A model generated the notes under the pieces. The model was not told the DNA's origin. It saw only the letters and a list, made by a program, of their open reading frames with translations, and did not search any database. A DNA stretch of 64,000 bases, from NCBI GenBank assembly GCA_035362335.1, contig DAOSDL010000020.1, positions 1-64,000 of the forward strand. The letters run 5' to 3'. Numbering within the stretch: position 1 is the first letter of the stretch; each line of letters opens with the position of its first letter. The translations under genes were made by a program, and so were the position numbers. Below, piece by piece: positions 42,971-52,899 of the stretch. The DNA comes from JAOSJT01 sp035362335 (GTDB lineage Bacteria; Bacteroidota; Ignavibacteria; SZUA-365).

Positions 42971-44070
42971 GCGGTGATACGAGGATGGTGCATGGCGAGC
43001 AGGCTCTCGACGCCGCCTTGCGCCACGCGCTCGCATTGCTGCACGTGCTTGTGGCCATACCCTCGCACAGTGGCGAGGAGCAGCGCAGCGCCGACGCGCT
43101 CGCCAGGAATTTTGCCGACCTGGGTTGTGAGGTAGGCCGTGTGGGCAACAACGTGTGGGCCGAGCTTCCTGCTGCCACCGCCGATGCGCCCACCGTGATG
43201 CTGCTGTCGCATCACGACACCGTGCGGCCCAGCGCCACCTGGACGCGTGAACCTTACACGCCGACGGTGGAGGATGGCGTGCTGTACGGTTTGGGCAGCA
43301 ACGACGCGGGCGCCGCGCTCAGCGCCATGGTGGCCTGTGTCGCCGCGCTGCGCCATGCACGGCTTCCGTTCCGTTTGCTTTGCGTGGCCGCGGCGGAGGA
43401 GGAAACAGCGGGGCAGGGAGGCATCGTGGCCGCATTGCCGTCTCTGGGCCGTGTGGATATGGCCATTGTGGGCGAACCCACGGGCATGGAAGCCGCTGTG
43501 GCCGAACGCGGCCTGCTGGTGCTGGATTGCACCGCGCATGGCGTGTCGGGGCATGCGGCGCGGCGCACCGGCGTCAACGCCATAGACATCGCGATGCGCG
43601 ACATCGCCTGGTTCACCTCCTACCAGTTTCCGCGGCAGTCGGAGTTGCTCGGTCCGGTGAGCATGACGGTCACACAGATCCATGCGGGTACGCAACACAA
43701 TGTGATTCCGGATCGCTGCGAATTCGTGGTGGATATTCGGGTCACCGATGTGTACACGCATGAGGAAATCCTCGAACACGTACGCACGCAGGTGAGGTCG
43801 GACGTGCGTCCGCGATCGATGAATCTGCGGCCTTCCGCGATCTCTTCCACGCATCCACTGCGCCGCGCGGCCGAGGCGCTGGGTGTGCCGTGCGTGTCCT
43901 CGCCCACCATGTCCGATCAGGCGCGCCTCGACATGCCATCCCTGAAAATGGGACCCGGCCGATCGGAGCGTTCGCACACGGCGGATGAGTTTGTGACGGT
44001 GGAGGAAATACGCGAGGGAATACGCATCTATCTGGAATTGTTGAACACGCTGGCAATGGAGCTGCGATGA
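42967..44070 (+). CDS. argE: M20-family N-acyl-ornithine/citrulline deacylase
   Basis: 367 aa from the ATGA overlap with argB. Metal-dependent M20 peptidase: SHHDTVRPSATWTREPYTP and GLGSNDAGAALSAMVACVAA (zinc Asp/His), AAAEEETAGQGGIVAAL (catalytic Glu), VGEPTGMEAAVAERG, and a dimerisation domain with HGVSGHAARRTGVNAID. In this pathway it should act on N-acyl-citrulline, since the carbamoyltransferase works on acylated ornithine. It overlaps argH by 4 bp. Confidence 0.92.
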   Translation: MSGDTRMVHGEQALDAALRHALALLHVLVAIPSHSGEEQRSADALARNFADLGCEVGRVGNNVWAELPAATADAPTVMLLSHHDTVRPSATWTREPYTPTVEDGVLYGLGSNDAGAALSAMVACVAALRHARLPFRLLCVAAAEEETAGQGGIVAALPSLGRVDMAIVGEPTGMEAAVAERGLLVLDCTAHGVSGHAARRTGVNAIDIAMRDIAWFTSYQFPRQSELLGPVSMTVTQIHAGTQHNVIPDRCEFVVDIRVTDVYTHEEILEHVRTQVRSDVRPRSMNLRPSAISSTHPLRRAAEALGVPCVSSPTMSDQARLDMPSLKMGPGRSERSHTADEFVTVEEIREGIRIYLELLNTLAMELR

Positions 44071-45407
44071 AACTCTGGGAACAAGGCCACGCCACGGCAA
44101 GTGATGTGGAGCATTTCACCGTGGGCAACGATCGGCACCTCGATCTGGAACTCGCGCCCTACGATGTGTTGGGTTCGCTCGCGCATGTGCGCATGCTCGA
44201 GGCCTGCGGATTGTTGACCGCCAGCGATGCGGGCATGCTGCGCCGTGCCCTGCGCGCGTTGATGCACAGTATCGAGACGGGGGAATTCCGCATCGACGAT
44301 GGGGTGGAGGATGTGCACTCGCAGGTGGAGTTCGCCCTCACCGCCTCCTGCGGCGAAGCGGGCGCACGCGTTCACACCGCGCGCTCGCGCAACGATCAGG
44401 TGCTGCTCGATATCAAGCTCTACCTGCGCGACCGACTCCGTGCGCTGGTGGACGAGGTGACGGCGCTCGCGGAGGCGCTGCTCGACCGCGCCGAGGAGCA
44501 TCGCGACGTGCCCTTGCCCGGCTACACGCATTTGCAGGTGGCCATGCCCTCGAGTTTCGGACTGTGGTTCGGCGCCTGGGCCGAAGCTCTCGCCGACGAT
44601 GTGATGGCGGTGCATGCGGCGTATCGGCTGGCGGACCGCAATCCGCTGGGTTCGGCCGCGGGCTACGGTTCGTCCTTTCCCATTGATCGCGACATGACCA
44701 CGGCACTGTTGGGTTTCGAGGACATGCATGTGAACGCGGTCAACGCGCAGCTTGCGCGTGGAAAAACCGAGCGCGCCGCCGCCGAAGCGCTCGCCACCGT
44801 GGCGTCCACCCTGGGGCGCTTCGCCATGGACGTGTGTCTCTACACGTCCGGGAATTTCGGTTTTATGGAATTGGACAGGAGTTTCACCACAGGTTCCAGC
44901 ATCATGCCGCACAAGCGGAATCCCGATGTGTTCGAATTGCTGCGCGCGAAGTGCAACCGCGTGCAGTCCGTGCCGCATACCATCACCTTGATCACGGCCA
45001 ACCTGCCCTCGGGCTATCACCGCGACATGCAGATACTCAAGGACGTGCTGTTCCCCGCCTTCGGCGATCTCCTCGCATGCGTACGCATTGCGCGCGAGGC
45101 GCTGGCGGTATTGACCGTGCGTGGCGACATACTCGATGATGCGCGCTACCGCCACCTGCACACCGTGGATGCGGTGCATGCCCTGGTTGCGCGCGGCACA
45201 CCGTTCAGAACCGCCTACAGGATGGTAGCATCGGAAATAGAAGCCAATACCTACACACCCCCCGCCGAGATTGCCCATACGCATATCGGAAGCATCGGCA
45301 ATCCCGGCATCGAACGCATTCGCGAGCGCCTGCGCCGGGAATGCGCCGCCTTTCCCTTCGATCGCCGCGACGCGGCCTTTGCCGCGCTGCTGACGGACGA
45401 GGACTGA
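44067..45407 (+). CDS. argH: Argininosuccinate lyase
   Basis: 446 aa. Fumarase-superfamily enzyme with VHTARSRNDQVLLDIKLYL, PLPGYTHLQVAMPSSF, GSAAGYGSSFPIDRDMT, and the signature GSSIMPHKRNPDVFELLRAK with the catalytic serine. It releases arginine and fumarate in the last step. Last gene of the operon; the convergent transporter gene ends 39 bp away, and no terminator hairpin is visible in that gap. Confidence 0.97.
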   Translation: MKLWEQGHATASDVEHFTVGNDRHLDLELAPYDVLGSLAHVRMLEACGLLTASDAGMLRRALRALMHSIETGEFRIDDGVEDVHSQVEFALTASCGEAGARVHTARSRNDQVLLDIKLYLRDRLRALVDEVTALAEALLDRAEEHRDVPLPGYTHLQVAMPSSFGLWFGAWAEALADDVMAVHAAYRLADRNPLGSAAGYGSSFPIDRDMTTALLGFEDMHVNAVNAQLARGKTERAAAEALATVASTLGRFAMDVCLYTSGNFGFMELDRSFTTGSSIMPHKRNPDVFELLRAKCNRVQSVPHTITLITANLPSGYHRDMQILKDVLFPAFGDLLACVRIAREALAVLTVRGDILDDARYRHLHTVDAVHALVARGTPFRTAYRMVASEIEANTYTPPAEIAHTHIGSIGNPGIERIRERLRRECAAFPFDRRDAAFAALLTDED

Positions 45408-45446
45408 CGTCGGCGCTGCGCGAACGTTGCGGCGACCGGTTGCGAA

Positions 45447-47051
45447 TCAGGCGAAATACATCCAGAGGAAAAGCAGCACCGCCACGAGCAGCACGGATGC
45501 CGCGATATTCCAGCGACGCATGGCGCTGCGGCGTGGCGCTTCGCGCGGCGTGTCGGCCAGCGTGAGGTTGCGCAGCGAACCCTCGGCGGGCGCCGCTCCG
45601 GGGAGACTCACCGCCACAAACACCAGTGAGCAGATGGCGAAGAGCAGTACGGCGACATGCAGAAAATTCACCGTCGCCGCCTGTACGAGCCAGGGCGTTT
45701 CGAAAGGCCGCACCTTGTGCGTCAGCTCCAGAACGAAGCGCAGCATGCCCAACAGCAGACCGGTGAGCAGCGCCGCCATCGCGCCCCTCGCCGTGCCCCG
45801 CCGCCAGAGAATGCCGAATAAAAACACCGCCGCGATGGGCGGGGCGATGTAGCCCTGCACGCTCTGCAAATACACGTACATGCGCTCGTCGCTGAGCATG
45901 CCGATGAAGGGAATCCAGAGCAAGCCCAACCCCACCATCGCCACGGTCACCACGCGTCCCACCAACACCGTGCGCCGATCATCGGCGTCGGGCCGCAGCT
46001 TGCGGTAAATGTCCATGGTGAACAGTGTGGACGTGGAATTGAACATCGCGCTGAGCGAGGACATGAGCGCGGCGAGCAGACCAGCCACCACGAGGCCCTT
46101 GATGCCGCTCGGCAGCAGTGTGGTGACCATCCACGCATAGCTGCGATCCCCCGTGACGGTGCCATCGGACAGCGCGTAGGCGATGAGGCCGGGCAGTACC
46201 AGCAGGAACACCGGCAGGATTTTCAAAAAACCGGCGAAAATCGTGCCCGCCTGCGCATGGTCCAGATTGCGCGCGCTGAGCACGCGCTGCACGATGTACT
46301 GATCCGTACACCAGTACCAGATGCCGAGTATCGGCGCGCCAAACACGATGCCCGTCCAGGGAAAATCCGGATCGCTCATGGGCTTGAACATGTGCCAGAA
46401 ATCCGGCGGCGTGGCAGCCACCACCGCATTCCAACCACCCGCTTCCTGCAAGCCGAGCACTGTCAGCAGCAGCGATCCCGCGATGAGCAGCACCATTTGC
46501 ACCACATCCGTGTAGATCACGGCGCTCAAACCGCCGAGCACCGTGTACACACCGGTGATCAGCACGATCACCACGGCCGAAGTGTACATGTCCCACCCCA
46601 CCACGGCGTGCAGCAGTATGCCGCCTGCGTACAGCGAGATGGAAATTTTGGTGAGCACATACGCCACGATGGAAATGCCGCTCAGGTACCAGCGGGCCGA
46701 CGGGCCGTAGCGTCGTTCGAGGAATTCGGGCATGGTGAACACCCCCGAACGCAGATAGAACGGTGTGAACACCCAGCCGAGCAGCAACACGATCAGGCAG
46801 GCCAGCCATTCGAAATGCCCCACCGCGAGTCCGGATTTGGAACCCGTGCCCGCCAGCCCCAGCAAATGCTCGCTGGATATGTTCGTGGCGAAAAGCGAGG
46901 CGCCGATGGCGATCCACCCCACGGATCGTCCGGCGAGAAAATATCCTTCGCGCGTGCCGCCGCGTCGCGTGAAATACACGCCGATGCCGATCACGAGCAG
47001 GATGTAGACGACAACGATGCCGATGTCGAGAGCGGAGAAACTGGCGGACAT
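45447..47051 (-). CDS. Sodium/solute symporter, SSS (SGLT-like) family
   Basis: 534 aa with about 14 hydrophobic helices. The N-terminus has the SGLT pattern: GIVVVYILLVIGIGVYFTRR, EGYFLAGRSVGWIAIGASLF and ATNISSEHLLGLAGTG. Later helices include IWYWCTDQYIVQRVLSARNL and VAGLLAALMSSLSAMFNSTS, containing the Ser/Thr pair of the sodium site in vSGLT-like carriers. Most similar to sodium/sugar carriers; the substrate cannot be read. It ends convergent with argH. Confidence 0.92.
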   Translation of the reverse strand: MSASFSALDIGIVVVYILLVIGIGVYFTRRGGTREGYFLAGRSVGWIAIGASLFATNISSEHLLGLAGTGSKSGLAVGHFEWLACLIVLLLGWVFTPFYLRSGVFTMPEFLERRYGPSARWYLSGISIVAYVLTKISISLYAGGILLHAVVGWDMYTSAVVIVLITGVYTVLGGLSAVIYTDVVQMVLLIAGSLLLTVLGLQEAGGWNAVVAATPPDFWHMFKPMSDPDFPWTGIVFGAPILGIWYWCTDQYIVQRVLSARNLDHAQAGTIFAGFLKILPVFLLVLPGLIAYALSDGTVTGDRSYAWMVTTLLPSGIKGLVVAGLLAALMSSLSAMFNSTSTLFTMDIYRKLRPDADDRRTVLVGRVVTVAMVGLGLLWIPFIGMLSDERMYVYLQSVQGYIAPPIAAVFLFGILWRRGTARGAMAALLTGLLLGMLRFVLELTHKVRPFETPWLVQAATVNFLHVAVLLFAICSLVFVAVSLPGAAPAEGSLRNLTLADTPREAPRRSAMRRWNIAASVLLVAVLLFLWMYFA

Positions 47052-47267
47052 GCACGGCCTCCGGCGTGTGGTGGAACGGCGGATGGTGAAATCGGAACGG
47101 CTTATCCCTTATGCCGCGTGCCGTCACGCGTTGCGCCTGTGTGCTTGCGTCGGCACATCGGATAATCCGGCGGTGCTTCCCGGCGGGAAGCGCGTTGCGA
47201 TGTCCGCAAATCTTGCGAATACCCGCGTCAATGGCAAGCCGTGCGCGCAGTTTGCAACGCGCGCGGT

Positions 47268-49733
47268 TTACAGCACGCGCAGTACCACCATGGTCATGTC
47301 GTCGTGCTGCTCGGCCTTGCCGGCGAAGCGCCGGGTTTCGCGATACATGCTTTCGAGAATTTCGGCCGCACTGCCGCCTTCCTGTCGCTGGAGAATGCTG
47401 CGCAGGCGCTCCTCGCCGAATTCCTCGCGGCGGCGCGTCATAGCCTCGGGGTAGCCGTCGGTGTACAGCACGAACACATCGCCACGGCGAATGTCGAGCG
47501 TGATTTCCTCGATGGCGCTGTCGAACAGCGCGCCACGCTCGAAGCCCAGCGCCATGCCGCGGGACTGCACCACCTCCACCGGACCTTCGGCATTGCGCCG
47601 CATCAGCGGCGTATGCCCGGCCCGCGCAAAGGTCACGCTCATCGCTTCCATGTCGAACACCGCGTAAATCATGCTGATGAAATGCCCGCGCTCGACGTTT
47701 TCATAGAACAGCCGGTTGAGTTCGCTCAACACCCGCGTGGGTGAAGCGGTGCCGCGCCCGAGGGCCTTGAGAAAGCCCTTGGTGAGTGTCATGTAAAATG
47801 CGGCCTGCGTGCCCTTGCCCGACACGTCGCCAATGGCCACGCCCAATTTGCCGTCGCCGTGATCGATGAAGTCGTAGTAGTCGCCGCCCACCTCCATCGC
47901 AGGCGCGCAACGCGAGGCGATGTCCAGCCCGGGAATACGCGGATCGCTTTTCGGCAGAAAACTCATCTGCACGTCGCGGGCGATTTCCAGTTCGCGCGAC
48001 AGGCGCTGCCGCTCCGAGATATGCCGCTGAAAACGCGGCGCGATGGCGTCGTAATCCTGCACCGTGTCGCGTGTGCGCAAGGCCGCCAATCCCCACAGCA
48101 GCAGCAGCACGCCCGCCAACGGCAGCAACAAGGCATCGGTATGGTACGGAGCGTTCCACGGAAGCAAGAGTGCCGCACCCTGATGTATCACCAGCGCGAT
48201 GAACAAGGCGATGAAGGCACTCAGCGCATCGGATGAGATGAAGGTGATGATGATTATGCCCACCATCACCGCGGTGACCGCAATGCCCGTGGGCTCGGGT
48301 TCGAGCGACAGCGGATTGGCCATCGCTCCTACCAGCGCCGCTATCGGCACGAGCAGCAGGGGAGAGGATATGCGCGCGCGCAAAAAGGAGACGAAGAACA
48401 GAATCGCGAAGGTGAAATAGAACAATCCCTTGCCCAGCGATTCGGCCAGCACATACAGCGCGGGCGAGAAAAAGTCGAATTGCTCGAAGCCCGTGTCGGA
48501 ATGCTCGATGATCCACACCGCCGAGAATGGCGAGAACAGCCACAGCAGCAGCAGGCCCGCTCCGGCCACGGACACACCGCTGCCGAGACCACGCAGCACG
48601 GCGTGCCCCACTTTCGAGTGGAGCAGGTGACCGGATTTCAGCAAATCGATGGGAATGAAGGTGTCTTTCCACACTTCGCGCGCCACCGATTCGCCCACGG
48701 CCGTGACGGCCACCAGCGCCGCTCCCACCATGACGGGTGCGATGAGCAAGGGCACGAGCACTTCCGCCTGTAGCACACCCTCGCGCTGCACCTGCAGGAA
48801 AAACCAGATGGAGAACAGCAGCGCCACCAGCACACCGAGGCCCAGAGCGGTGCGGAAACCGATTTCATAGGCACGCAGACGTTTGATGCCCACCACGAGA
48901 ATGAGCACGGAAATGCCCAGATAGAACAGCGCCTTGGCGATGTCCACCGGAATACTCGCGGTATGGTCCGCCTTCGGATCCACGTTGCGGCGCGACAAGG
49001 TGACGGACGACGGTGTGAGTCCGGCCATGACCACACGCGCATCCATGCTGTCGCGCAGGGCCGGCATCCACACTGCCCAGCGCACGGTGCATTTGCGCTG
49101 TGTCCGCATATCCTCGCAGGTCCAATGCACCTCGCCCGCCGAGGAGGCGAGGGGCAGACTATCGCCCACGGCCACCGCGTCCAGCGGAAGCGGCACGCCT
49201 TCGGGTAAATGTTCGCGTGCCAGCGCCCTCACCCGCGCCAGCACTGCGCGCGGGGGAGGGAAGCCCAGCGCGGCCGAATCGGCGAAAGGCAGGGCGAGCG
49301 AACGCAGCGCCCCGCGGGTATCGTATTGTGCGCGTATATCGCCGTTGATCAGGCGCTCGATATTCACCGTACTGCCGCCCGAGATGTTGATGGTTTCCGC
49401 ATCCTGCGGATCGATGCGGAACATGCGTACTTTCCACTGATAACCCTGCCCGCTGCGACGCATGAAGTCCACGGCCGCATCCGCATCCTGTTCGCGATAT
49501 GCCCGCGCCATGGCGTCCTTGTCCTGATGCAGCGCGGGGATGATGGCGTATTGCACCGTGTCCACGCCGATATCGCGCAACAAGGCGCGCGCCCGCTCGC
49601 GGATCAGCTCGTCGTCGGCCTCCATGGCGGGGGCGGCGAGGGGGTGCAACCGCGGGTACAGCCAGATCAGAAGCAACGCGCCGACCGCGCCCGCGGTCAG
49701 CCAAATCATCGTGATGCTACGTTCGTTCCGCAT
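47268..49733 (-). CDS. Membrane-bound SpoIIE/PP2C-type serine phosphatase
   Basis: 821 aa from the ATG at 49733 (MRNERSITMIW), chosen because it places a transmembrane helix at the N-terminus; no strong ribosome site is seen. Helix 1 is followed by a ~270-residue probably extracytoplasmic region, then about ten transmembrane helices (~270-560). Residues ~590-821 are the SpoIIE/PP2C domain, complete with metal residues in VGGDYYDFIDHGDGKLGVAI, GDVSGKGTQAAFYM, RAGHTPL, LYTDGYPEAM and EQHDDMTMVVLRVL. A linker SRELEIARDVQMSFLPKSDP precedes it, as in RsbU/P proteins. Likely a sensor phosphatase for an anti-anti-sigma type partner. Divergent from a second phosphatase at 50018. Confidence 0.9.
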   Translation of the reverse strand: MRNERSITMIWLTAGAVGALLLIWLYPRLHPLAAPAMEADDELIRERARALLRDIGVDTVQYAIIPALHQDKDAMARAYREQDADAAVDFMRRSGQGYQWKVRMFRIDPQDAETINISGGSTVNIERLINGDIRAQYDTRGALRSLALPFADSAALGFPPPRAVLARVRALAREHLPEGVPLPLDAVAVGDSLPLASSAGEVHWTCEDMRTQRKCTVRWAVWMPALRDSMDARVVMAGLTPSSVTLSRRNVDPKADHTASIPVDIAKALFYLGISVLILVVGIKRLRAYEIGFRTALGLGVLVALLFSIWFFLQVQREGVLQAEVLVPLLIAPVMVGAALVAVTAVGESVAREVWKDTFIPIDLLKSGHLLHSKVGHAVLRGLGSGVSVAGAGLLLLWLFSPFSAVWIIEHSDTGFEQFDFFSPALYVLAESLGKGLFYFTFAILFFVSFLRARISSPLLLVPIAALVGAMANPLSLEPEPTGIAVTAVMVGIIIITFISSDALSAFIALFIALVIHQGAALLLPWNAPYHTDALLLPLAGVLLLLWGLAALRTRDTVQDYDAIAPRFQRHISERQRLSRELEIARDVQMSFLPKSDPRIPGLDIASRCAPAMEVGGDYYDFIDHGDGKLGVAIGDVSGKGTQAAFYMTLTKGFLKALGRGTASPTRVLSELNRLFYENVERGHFISMIYAVFDMEAMSVTFARAGHTPLMRRNAEGPVEVVQSRGMALGFERGALFDSAIEEITLDIRRGDVFVLYTDGYPEAMTRRREEFGEERLRSILQRQEGGSAAEILESMYRETRRFAGKAEQHDDMTMVVLRVL

Positions 49734-50017
49734 GGATGTGTGTTCTCGAGTGGTGGAGGAAATTCCTCTGCCGGCGCAACAGTGGCGGCGCGGTCGCGTA
49801 TACGCAACAATTGTGCGCAAGGTTACCGTTGGCGCGGCACCGCAACAAGCTCCGCGGAGCCGCCACGACCGTCGCGGACCGCGCGTGCGGCCGCCCTGTG
49901 ATGGAGGATTTAAAATGCGTTATTTTTCCCATATTACACATTTGATTTCCTAGCATCGTCCTCCCTCGGACGCGTGCTTTTTTCCCGATCGTTTCCTCAT
50001 CAGTGGTGGATTGCGGT

Positions 50018-52813
50018 ATGAGTATCATGGAGCGATGGTCCCCCCGCGCGATACGGTTCACGTACTCGGTGTTCGCGATACTCGTACTCGCGATCGCAAG
50101 CTACAATCTGCTGCATGTGCTCTGGTGGCGCGTGCCGAGCAATGATCAATGCGAGTGGAAGCAAATTTTCAGCGACACCACGGCGGTGTATGTGGATCGG
50201 CCGGCGGAGAAACAGCGCGAACCCTACACGCAGCCAGCGGATGGCCGTGGCCTCGATGCCGGCGATCTTGTGCTGGCCGTGAACGGCAAGTCGATACGTT
50301 CGGCGGCGGAGGCGGTGGCGCTTATTAAAAGCGCAGCGCATGGCGACACGATTCAACTGCGCGTGGATCGCGACCATCGGGTGCGAGAAGTGTACGCGGT
50401 TCGTGACACCGCCAACGTGGCTATCCCGTTCGTGCTGTATGATCACCCGGCCATGACGCTGGTGATCACGAACATCGTGCCCGACGGTGTGACCGAGCAG
50501 GCCGGAGCGCTGGATGGCGACACGCTTGTGCGCATTGACGGTGTGAGTACACGGATGAAGCGCGGAGCGCAGTTCCAGCTCAATCTGCATCCCGCCGGCA
50601 GCGTGGCGACCTTCACCATTCTGCGCGACGGTCACGAGCGCACACTGAAGGTGCGCGTACTCAAGACCTTCAACTACACGTATTTCGCGCTCTTCCTACT
50701 GGGGCTCGGCTTCCTGCTCATGGGATGGATTGTGGTGATGTCGCGTCCCGAAGGCGCCCTGCAGCGACACTTCGCCCGTTACGGCATTCTGGTGTTGTTG
50801 TTCTTCAGCATGATGCAATTGAACATCGGCCCGCTGTACGATCCGATGGTCAAGGTGTACATCATGCTGGTGCTGTTCTTCATCACGCGCACCTTCGCCG
50901 CGCCGGTGTTCATCACGTTCTTCTTCCGCTTCCCCTACGAGAAGGCGGCGGCCTCGCGGCGGTGGGTGACGGTGTTGCTGTACGCACTCACGATGCTGGC
51001 GAGCGGGGTGATTCTGGAGTACAATTTCCGCCACCTCGGCTGGGTGCCGCCCATGTGGCTGCTGCGCGCCGCCGATTTGCTGCCGATGACCTACTTCTTC
51101 GCCGGCTTGATTGTATTCGCGCACAGTTACTTCACCATCAAGGAAAAGGAGCGCCGCAAGCAACTGCGCCCCATTCTGCAATCCACCTTGATCGGTGTGG
51201 CGGTGTTCATTTACGTGGCGGTGATTGCCACCACCTATCCGCTGGTGATTTTCCTGCAGCCCTATCTCATGCTGCCGGCGTTGCTCTTCATCGGCATCCC
51301 ACCGGCGTTCGGCTACGCCATGTTCAAACACCGCCTGATGGATGTGACGGTGATCGTCAAACGCAGTCTCATCTACGGCGCCATCACGGCAACCATCGCG
51401 GCGGTGTACCTGGGGTTCGTGTTCGGCCTGGGGAGTTTGCTGGGACTGGTGCTCGATGAAACGGACAACAAGCTCCTTTCGCTGATTGCCTTCGTGCTCA
51501 TCGCGCTGATGTTCGATCCGCTCAAGCGGCGCGTGCAGCGCATGGTGGACCGCATCTTTTATCAGGAGCGGTACAACTATCAGCAGGCGCTGCTCGAATT
51601 CAGCCGGGAGTTGCCCCGGCAGATCAAGCTGGAGGAAATTCTTTCCTCCATGGTTTCGCGCATTTCCTCCACCATGCATGTGGAAAAAGTGGCAGTGGGC
51701 CTGTGCGACGACGAGCACGGCTGCCATATCGTGAGCAAGAACATCGACGAGCAATGCTGCCAATTCGGACATTCGCAAGGGGGATTGCTGGCGGCGCTGC
51801 GCGAGAGCCGCGCGCCGGTGTCGGTGGCGCTGGTCGACGAGTTGCCGGGCATTGTCGATGCCGGCGACCGCGAGCAGATCAAGAAATCCGGCATCGTGCT
51901 CGTGGTGCCGATGTTTCTGCAGGATCGCCTGATCGGCGCGATCAATGTGGGCCCGAAGATGAGCGGCAAGGTGTACTCGCAGGAGGACATCGACCTGCTT
52001 TCCACCGTGGCGGGACAGGCAGCCATCGCCATCGAGAATGCGCGTCTGCATGCGTCCGAGATGGAGAAGCAGAAAATCACCGAGCAGCTCCGCATCGCGC
52101 AGCGTATACAGCAGGGGCTGCTGCCGCAGGAAAGCCCCGACGTTCCCACGCTCGACATTTCCGGCGTGTCCATTCCCGCGATGAGCGTGGGTGGCGATTA
52201 CTTCGATTACATCGCGCTGCCCGACGACCGCCTGCTGGTGGTGGTGGGCGATGTGTCCGGCAAGGGCATTTCGGCGGCGCTGTACATGGCCAAGGTGCAG
52301 GGACTGTTGCGCTTCGCCGCGCAAACGCATTCCTCGCCCTGCGAAATGCTCAGCAGCGTCAACCGTCACCTCTACGAAGGCATGGAGCGCAATTCCTTCA
52401 TCACGCTCATACTGGCGCTGTTCGACCTCCGCGCCATGCGCCTGACCCTCTGCCGCGCGGGCCACACCCCGCCGCTGGTGCTGATGAACGGCGACACGCA
52501 CTATCTTACCGCCGAGGGCATGGGCCTCGGATTGGAGAAGGGTCCCGTGTTCGACCAGAGTCTGCGCGAAGTGCAGGTGAAGCTCGAGCCCAATGGTCTG
52601 GTGCTACTGTACTCCGATGGCCTGACCGAAGCGATGGACCGCGAGCGCAATCTCTTCGGCGAGGATCGACTGCTGGATCTCGTGCAATCCTACAAACATC
52701 TCCCCGCGGGCGCGCTGCAGGAGGTGGTGCTGCGCGATGTGCAGATACATCGCGGTGTGGCCGAGCAGAACGACGACATCACCATGGTGGTGATCCGCGT
52801 TCGGGAGTCGTGA
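50018..52813 (+). CDS. Membrane PDZ-GAF-SpoIIE/PP2C serine phosphatase
   Basis: 931 aa. Helix 1 (RFTYSVFAILVLAIASYNLL) is followed by two PDZ-like modules (GRGLDAGDLVLAVNGKSI; EQAGALDGDTLVRIDGVSTR). Eight or so transmembrane helices follow (~230-500), then a GAF domain (~535-680, TMHVEKVAVGLCDDE ... FLQDRLIGAINVGP) and a full PP2C domain (~700-931: QRIQQGLLPQESP, VGGDYFDYIALPDDRLLVVV, GDVSGKGISAALYM, RAGHTPPLVL, LYSDGLTEAM, EQNDDITMVVIRVR). Same C-terminal layout as its divergent neighbour but a different sensor part. Probably regulates a partner-switch. The ATG at 50018 is favoured over GTG 50003. Confidence 0.9.
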   Translation: MSIMERWSPRAIRFTYSVFAILVLAIASYNLLHVLWWRVPSNDQCEWKQIFSDTTAVYVDRPAEKQREPYTQPADGRGLDAGDLVLAVNGKSIRSAAEAVALIKSAAHGDTIQLRVDRDHRVREVYAVRDTANVAIPFVLYDHPAMTLVITNIVPDGVTEQAGALDGDTLVRIDGVSTRMKRGAQFQLNLHPAGSVATFTILRDGHERTLKVRVLKTFNYTYFALFLLGLGFLLMGWIVVMSRPEGALQRHFARYGILVLLFFSMMQLNIGPLYDPMVKVYIMLVLFFITRTFAAPVFITFFFRFPYEKAAASRRWVTVLLYALTMLASGVILEYNFRHLGWVPPMWLLRAADLLPMTYFFAGLIVFAHSYFTIKEKERRKQLRPILQSTLIGVAVFIYVAVIATTYPLVIFLQPYLMLPALLFIGIPPAFGYAMFKHRLMDVTVIVKRSLIYGAITATIAAVYLGFVFGLGSLLGLVLDETDNKLLSLIAFVLIALMFDPLKRRVQRMVDRIFYQERYNYQQALLEFSRELPRQIKLEEILSSMVSRISSTMHVEKVAVGLCDDEHGCHIVSKNIDEQCCQFGHSQGGLLAALRESRAPVSVALVDELPGIVDAGDREQIKKSGIVLVVPMFLQDRLIGAINVGPKMSGKVYSQEDIDLLSTVAGQAAIAIENARLHASEMEKQKITEQLRIAQRIQQGLLPQESPDVPTLDISGVSIPAMSVGGDYFDYIALPDDRLLVVVGDVSGKGISAALYMAKVQGLLRFAAQTHSSPCEMLSSVNRHLYEGMERNSFITLILALFDLRAMRLTLCRAGHTPPLVLMNGDTHYLTAEGMGLGLEKGPVFDQSLREVQVKLEPNGLVLLYSDGLTEAMDRERNLFGEDRLLDLVQSYKHLPAGALQEVVLRDVQIHRGVAEQNDDITMVVIRVRES

Positions 52814-52899
52814 TCCGTTACTCGTTCGGTGAATGCCGCGGTTTGCGGCGCAGTGCGAATTTCCCGATGTTTTAAGGATGTTGCACTGTTGGAGCCGCC

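Noticed and set aside
50696..52501. 601-codon minus-strand frame opposite the PDZ-GAF-PP2C gene
   Set aside because: Low-complexity, His/Gln-rich shadow frame. The PP2C motifs are on the plus strand.
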